DNA of 64,000 nucleotides from Clostridium collagenovorans DSM 3089 (lineage in GTDB: Bacteria > Bacillota > Clostridia > Clostridiales > Clostridiaceae), in assembly GCF_900130005.1 (NCBI RefSeq), contig NZ_FQXP01000005.1, positions 62,001-126,000 of the forward strand, read 5' to 3'. Both the position numbers and the translations under genes were made by a program. Under the pieces are notes generated by a model. That model was not told the origin of the DNA, did not search any database, and worked only from the letters and a program-made list of their open reading frames with translations. Position 1 is the stretch's first letter. Each line of letters begins with the position of its first letter. Shown in pieces: positions 62,094-64,000 of the stretch.

Positions 62094-63389
62094 TTAAATA
62101 ATATCTAATTCCTTGAATAATGCTACGCTTTCACCTAAATATTTAGTAGCATCAACTATATTTGCTTTACCCATATAAAAATTACCTAATATAACAGAAA
62201 TCTCTGCTGCATCTTTTAATAAATTCATATTTTTGGCTATATTTAAAGCCATAATTAAAGTGTTTTCTGCTTCCATATCTGATTCTTCTTGTAAATCTAC
62301 CCTATATTTTAATAAGTAGTATTTAATAATTATTTTCGGATCTTTATCATTGGCAAATTCTCTTATTTCACTTAATAGCTCTTTAGATTTTTCTATGTTT
62401 TTTAATTTTATGTGATTTTCACATATAGATATTAAAGTATCTATAACAGAGTCATCACTTTGTTGAATTTTCATTTCTTTTGCTTTTCCTAAGTGTTTAA
62501 AAGATTCATCCATAAGGTTAAAATCTGAGAATAATTTTCCTAGGTCATTTTCAATATCAGAAGTTAATTTGTTATCCTCAATTTCCTTATATACACTTAA
62601 ACTCTTATCAGAATACTTAATAGCTTTTTCTAGATCCCCATTTTCACTGCAAGTTTCTGCTAGTTTCAATAAGGTTCTTCCATATTCCCTCTTATCATAT
62701 AAAAGTTTAAATTGTTTTTCTGCTAAATAGCAATATCTTTTAGCTTTTTCTAAATTTTCTAACTTGAAATAATTAAAAGCAATAAAATAGTAAATTTCAC
62801 CTATTAGATAATCATCACCTATTTCATTATCTTTATATAATTTCTCAGCTTGTTGAAAGTATGTACTTGAAGAATGATATGCTTTTAATTTTAATGTTAT
62901 TATCCCTAAATTCAACAGTGTTTTAATAACCTGTCTATAGGCATTGTTTTTCATAAAAATAACATTAGATTCTAAAAAGCTTTGTTGTGCTAAAGAATAT
63001 TCTCTTTTGTATAGATAAATTTTACCTCTAATATAATGTGCTTCAGCCTCAACTAATGAAAGTGAATATTTTTCTGAATATAATAAAGCTTTTTCTAAAT
63101 ATGCCTCACTTTTTTCTACCTCATCATTTAATAAATGTGCTTTAGCCATATTTTCAAAATAAAGGCATATTTTTTGAGCTTGGCTCTCTTCAGATTCCAT
63201 TAAATACTCTACAGTGGTATTCAAACTTTCAGCTAAATATTCTAACAAATCCATACTTGGATTAGACTTCCCTGACTCCACCAAACTTATTTGTCCTGGT
63301 GTTATTCTATCCCCTGCTAGATCCTTCAAAGTCATATTTAATTCTTTTCTTTTTCTTTTAATCTTCTCTCCTAAAGACAATATCTCCAT
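62094..63389 (-). CDS. XRE-type HTH regulator with TPR-like C-terminal domain (copy 2)
   Basis: A 431-residue paralogue of the protein encoded next to it. HTH at residues 7-65 (GEKIKRKRKELNMTLKDLAG, ITPGQISLVESGKSNPSMDLL). TPR units follow: NDEVEKSEAYLEKALLYSEKY near 90, LYKREYSLAQQSFLESN, NGDLEKAIKYSDKSLSVYKEI near 255 and IVDATKYLGESVALFKEL at the end. This copy has the more canonical HTH. AAAGGATG precedes the ATG by about 8 nt. Its promoter carries two direct repeats that may be its own operator, implying autoregulation of the two-gene unit. Confidence 0.85.
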   Translation of the reverse strand: MEILSLGEKIKRKRKELNMTLKDLAGDRITPGQISLVESGKSNPSMDLLEYLAESLNTTVEYLMESEESQAQKICLYFENMAKAHLLNDEVEKSEAYLEKALLYSEKYSLSLVEAEAHYIRGKIYLYKREYSLAQQSFLESNVIFMKNNAYRQVIKTLLNLGIITLKLKAYHSSSTYFQQAEKLYKDNEIGDDYLIGEIYYFIAFNYFKLENLEKAKRYCYLAEKQFKLLYDKREYGRTLLKLAETCSENGDLEKAIKYSDKSLSVYKEIEDNKLTSDIENDLGKLFSDFNLMDESFKHLGKAKEMKIQQSDDSVIDTLISICENHIKLKNIEKSKELLSEIREFANDKDPKIIIKYYLLKYRVDLQEESDMEAENTLIMALNIAKNMNLLKDAAEISVILGNFYMGKANIVDATKYLGESVALFKELDII

Positions 63390-63419
63390 GTTAACGCATC
63401 CTTTACGTAAAAGTATTAA

Positions 63420-63481
63420 ATTTTAATATAATTAAATCTACTATACAAATTCCCGATATGATTAAATGTAATATACAAATT
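63420..63481 (-). promoter_or_regulatory. XRE promoter with two 23-bp direct repeats
   Basis: Promoter TTGTAT (63448-63443), 17 nt, TAAAAT (63425-63420). Direct repeats, AATTTGTATAGTAGATTTAAT and AATTTGTATATTACATTTAAT in trimmed form (63451-63429 and 63481-63459), are spaced by exactly 30 bp. The first covers the -35 box; the second is three helical turns upstream. They are good candidates for binding sites of the HTH protein. Confidence 0.55.
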
Positions 63482-63549
63482 ATTAACATTATTATATCAT
63501 AAAATGGTGTAATACTGCAAAAACAACTATTAAATTTTAAAATATTCTT

Positions 63550-63594
63550 TATTATTAAAAAAACCCCGAGGTATTTCGGAGTTTTTTTAATATT
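63550..63594 (-). terminator. Terminator of the YtxH-like gene
   Basis: ACTCCGAA pairs with CTCGGGGT-type arm (AAAAACCCCGAG / TTTCGGAGTTTTTTT on the plus strand), with T-runs on both sides. It lies about 55 nt after the stop. Confidence 0.8.
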
Positions 63595-63647
63595 TTTAAT
63601 CAGTTTAAAATTAAAATGTTACATAATATCCCACTAGAAATAAAAAA

Positions 63648-63824
63648 TTATTTCATCATAGACATCATGTTTCCCCCCATATCGTACATTCTGTTTTTAG
63701 CCATATTAACTTTTTTTCTTACTTTTCTTTTTGTTTTCTTATCCATATAAGGCATAACAGCCATTTCTGCAGCTGCACCCACCATAAGACCTAATGCCAT
63801 GCCACCTATAAATTTACCATTCAT
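63648..63824 (-). CDS. YtxH-like small protein
   Basis: A 58-residue protein with one glycine- and alanine-rich hydrophobic segment (FIGGMALGLMVGAAAEMAVMP, residues 4-24 in parts), then a highly basic stretch (DKKTKRKVRKKVNMAKNRM) and a Met-rich tail (GGNMMSMM). This is the composition of short YtxH-domain proteins, which are general stress proteins in bacilli. Start ATG 63824 is preferred over GTG 63833 because AAAGGA is 10 nt upstream of the former and overlaps the latter. It is a single gene with its own terminator. Confidence 0.7.
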   Translation of the reverse strand: MNGKFIGGMALGLMVGAAAEMAVMPYMDKKTKRKVRKKVNMAKNRMYDMGGNMMSMMK

Positions 63825-64000
63825 TTTCGACACATCCTTTCTAATAGTTTTTAAAGCATTACTTAATTTATACTTTTACACTATTAGGTTGTGTACTTTT
63901 TCTTTAAATAAACGTGTAAATATATACTTAACTTTACATATTTAAGTTAAGCTTAGTAAAAGCTATGTTATTTTATTAATTTAAGTATGATACTGTTTTT

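Noticed and set aside
60743..63389. Complete RRNPP quorum-sensing cassette
   Set aside because: Regulators fit the architecture, but no small secreted-peptide gene is found between or beside them.
63421..63481. Start of a CRISPR array
   Set aside because: Only two imperfect 23-bp repeats with a 7-bp gap and no cas genes; better explained as an operator pair.
1..64000. tRNA, rRNA, prophage or toxin-antitoxin loci
   Set aside because: No cloverleaf, rRNA signature, phage structural gene or recognisable toxin-antitoxin pair was seen by eye in this window.

Overview
The window is a chromosomal segment of a low-GC, endospore-forming Firmicute, most likely Clostridium sensu stricto. The evidence is strongly AT-rich DNA, AGGAGG-type ribosome binding sites, a T-box leader, sporulation-type polysaccharide deacetylases, and clostridial signature families (DUF4364, TIGR03905 TSCPD, TIGR03943, MurT/GatD, the giant BadF/DUF2229 protein). 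I see no insertion sequence, prophage, CRISPR array, tRNA or rRNA. Nearly all the DNA is housekeeping or core-accessory.

Layout. 0-5 kb: an aminotransferase fragment and dapH (lysine/diaminopimelate), an SSB-like protein, a PdaB-type deacetylase, DUF4364, a beta-propeller protein and a TSCPD protein. 5-11 kb: folC, an aldo/keto reductase, and valS behind a valine T-box. 11-20 kb: a 1451-residue double activase, a TPR protein, a transglutaminase-like membrane protein, recX and an M16 peptidase. 20-29 kb: folA, a TIGR03943/permease pair, tcdA, a YceG-TelA pair and a NfeD-stomatin pair. 29-42 kb: nadE, a Ca2+-type P-ATPase, cvfB, fRMsr, a cation/proton antiporter under a fluoride riboswitch, a gamma-carbonic-anhydrase-like protein and B12-dependent ribonucleotide reductase. 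42-47 kb: a complete pantothenate operon (panG-panB-panC-panD) and gapN. 47-58 kb: plsC, a secreted metallo-beta-lactamase protein, pckA, a TPR protein, murT-gatD, a second deacetylase and an epimerase-like protein. 58-64 kb: clpB, two tandem XRE-TPR regulators and a YtxH-like peptide.

The most unusual signal is in translation leaders rather than in a gene cluster. At least five genes (telA, folA, the gamma-CA-like gene, nrdJ, panC) have a good Shine-Dalgarno sequence much too far from the start codon. In each, a stem-loop fills the gap, so that folding brings the Shine-Dalgarno to about 8-12 nt from the start. The clearest case is the gamma-CA-like gene: an 11-bp perfect stem closes an 80-nt loop. 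pckA and panG may be further cases.

A second recurring structure is a set of 3'-end palindromes sharing GGCTGTtGCA-type arms but with unrelated inner hairpins. They sit within about ten bases of stop codons. Other regulatory elements are the T-box, the fluoride riboswitch, candidate NrdR boxes at nrdJ, a possible attenuator between panB and panC, and paired direct repeats over the promoter of an XRE regulator.
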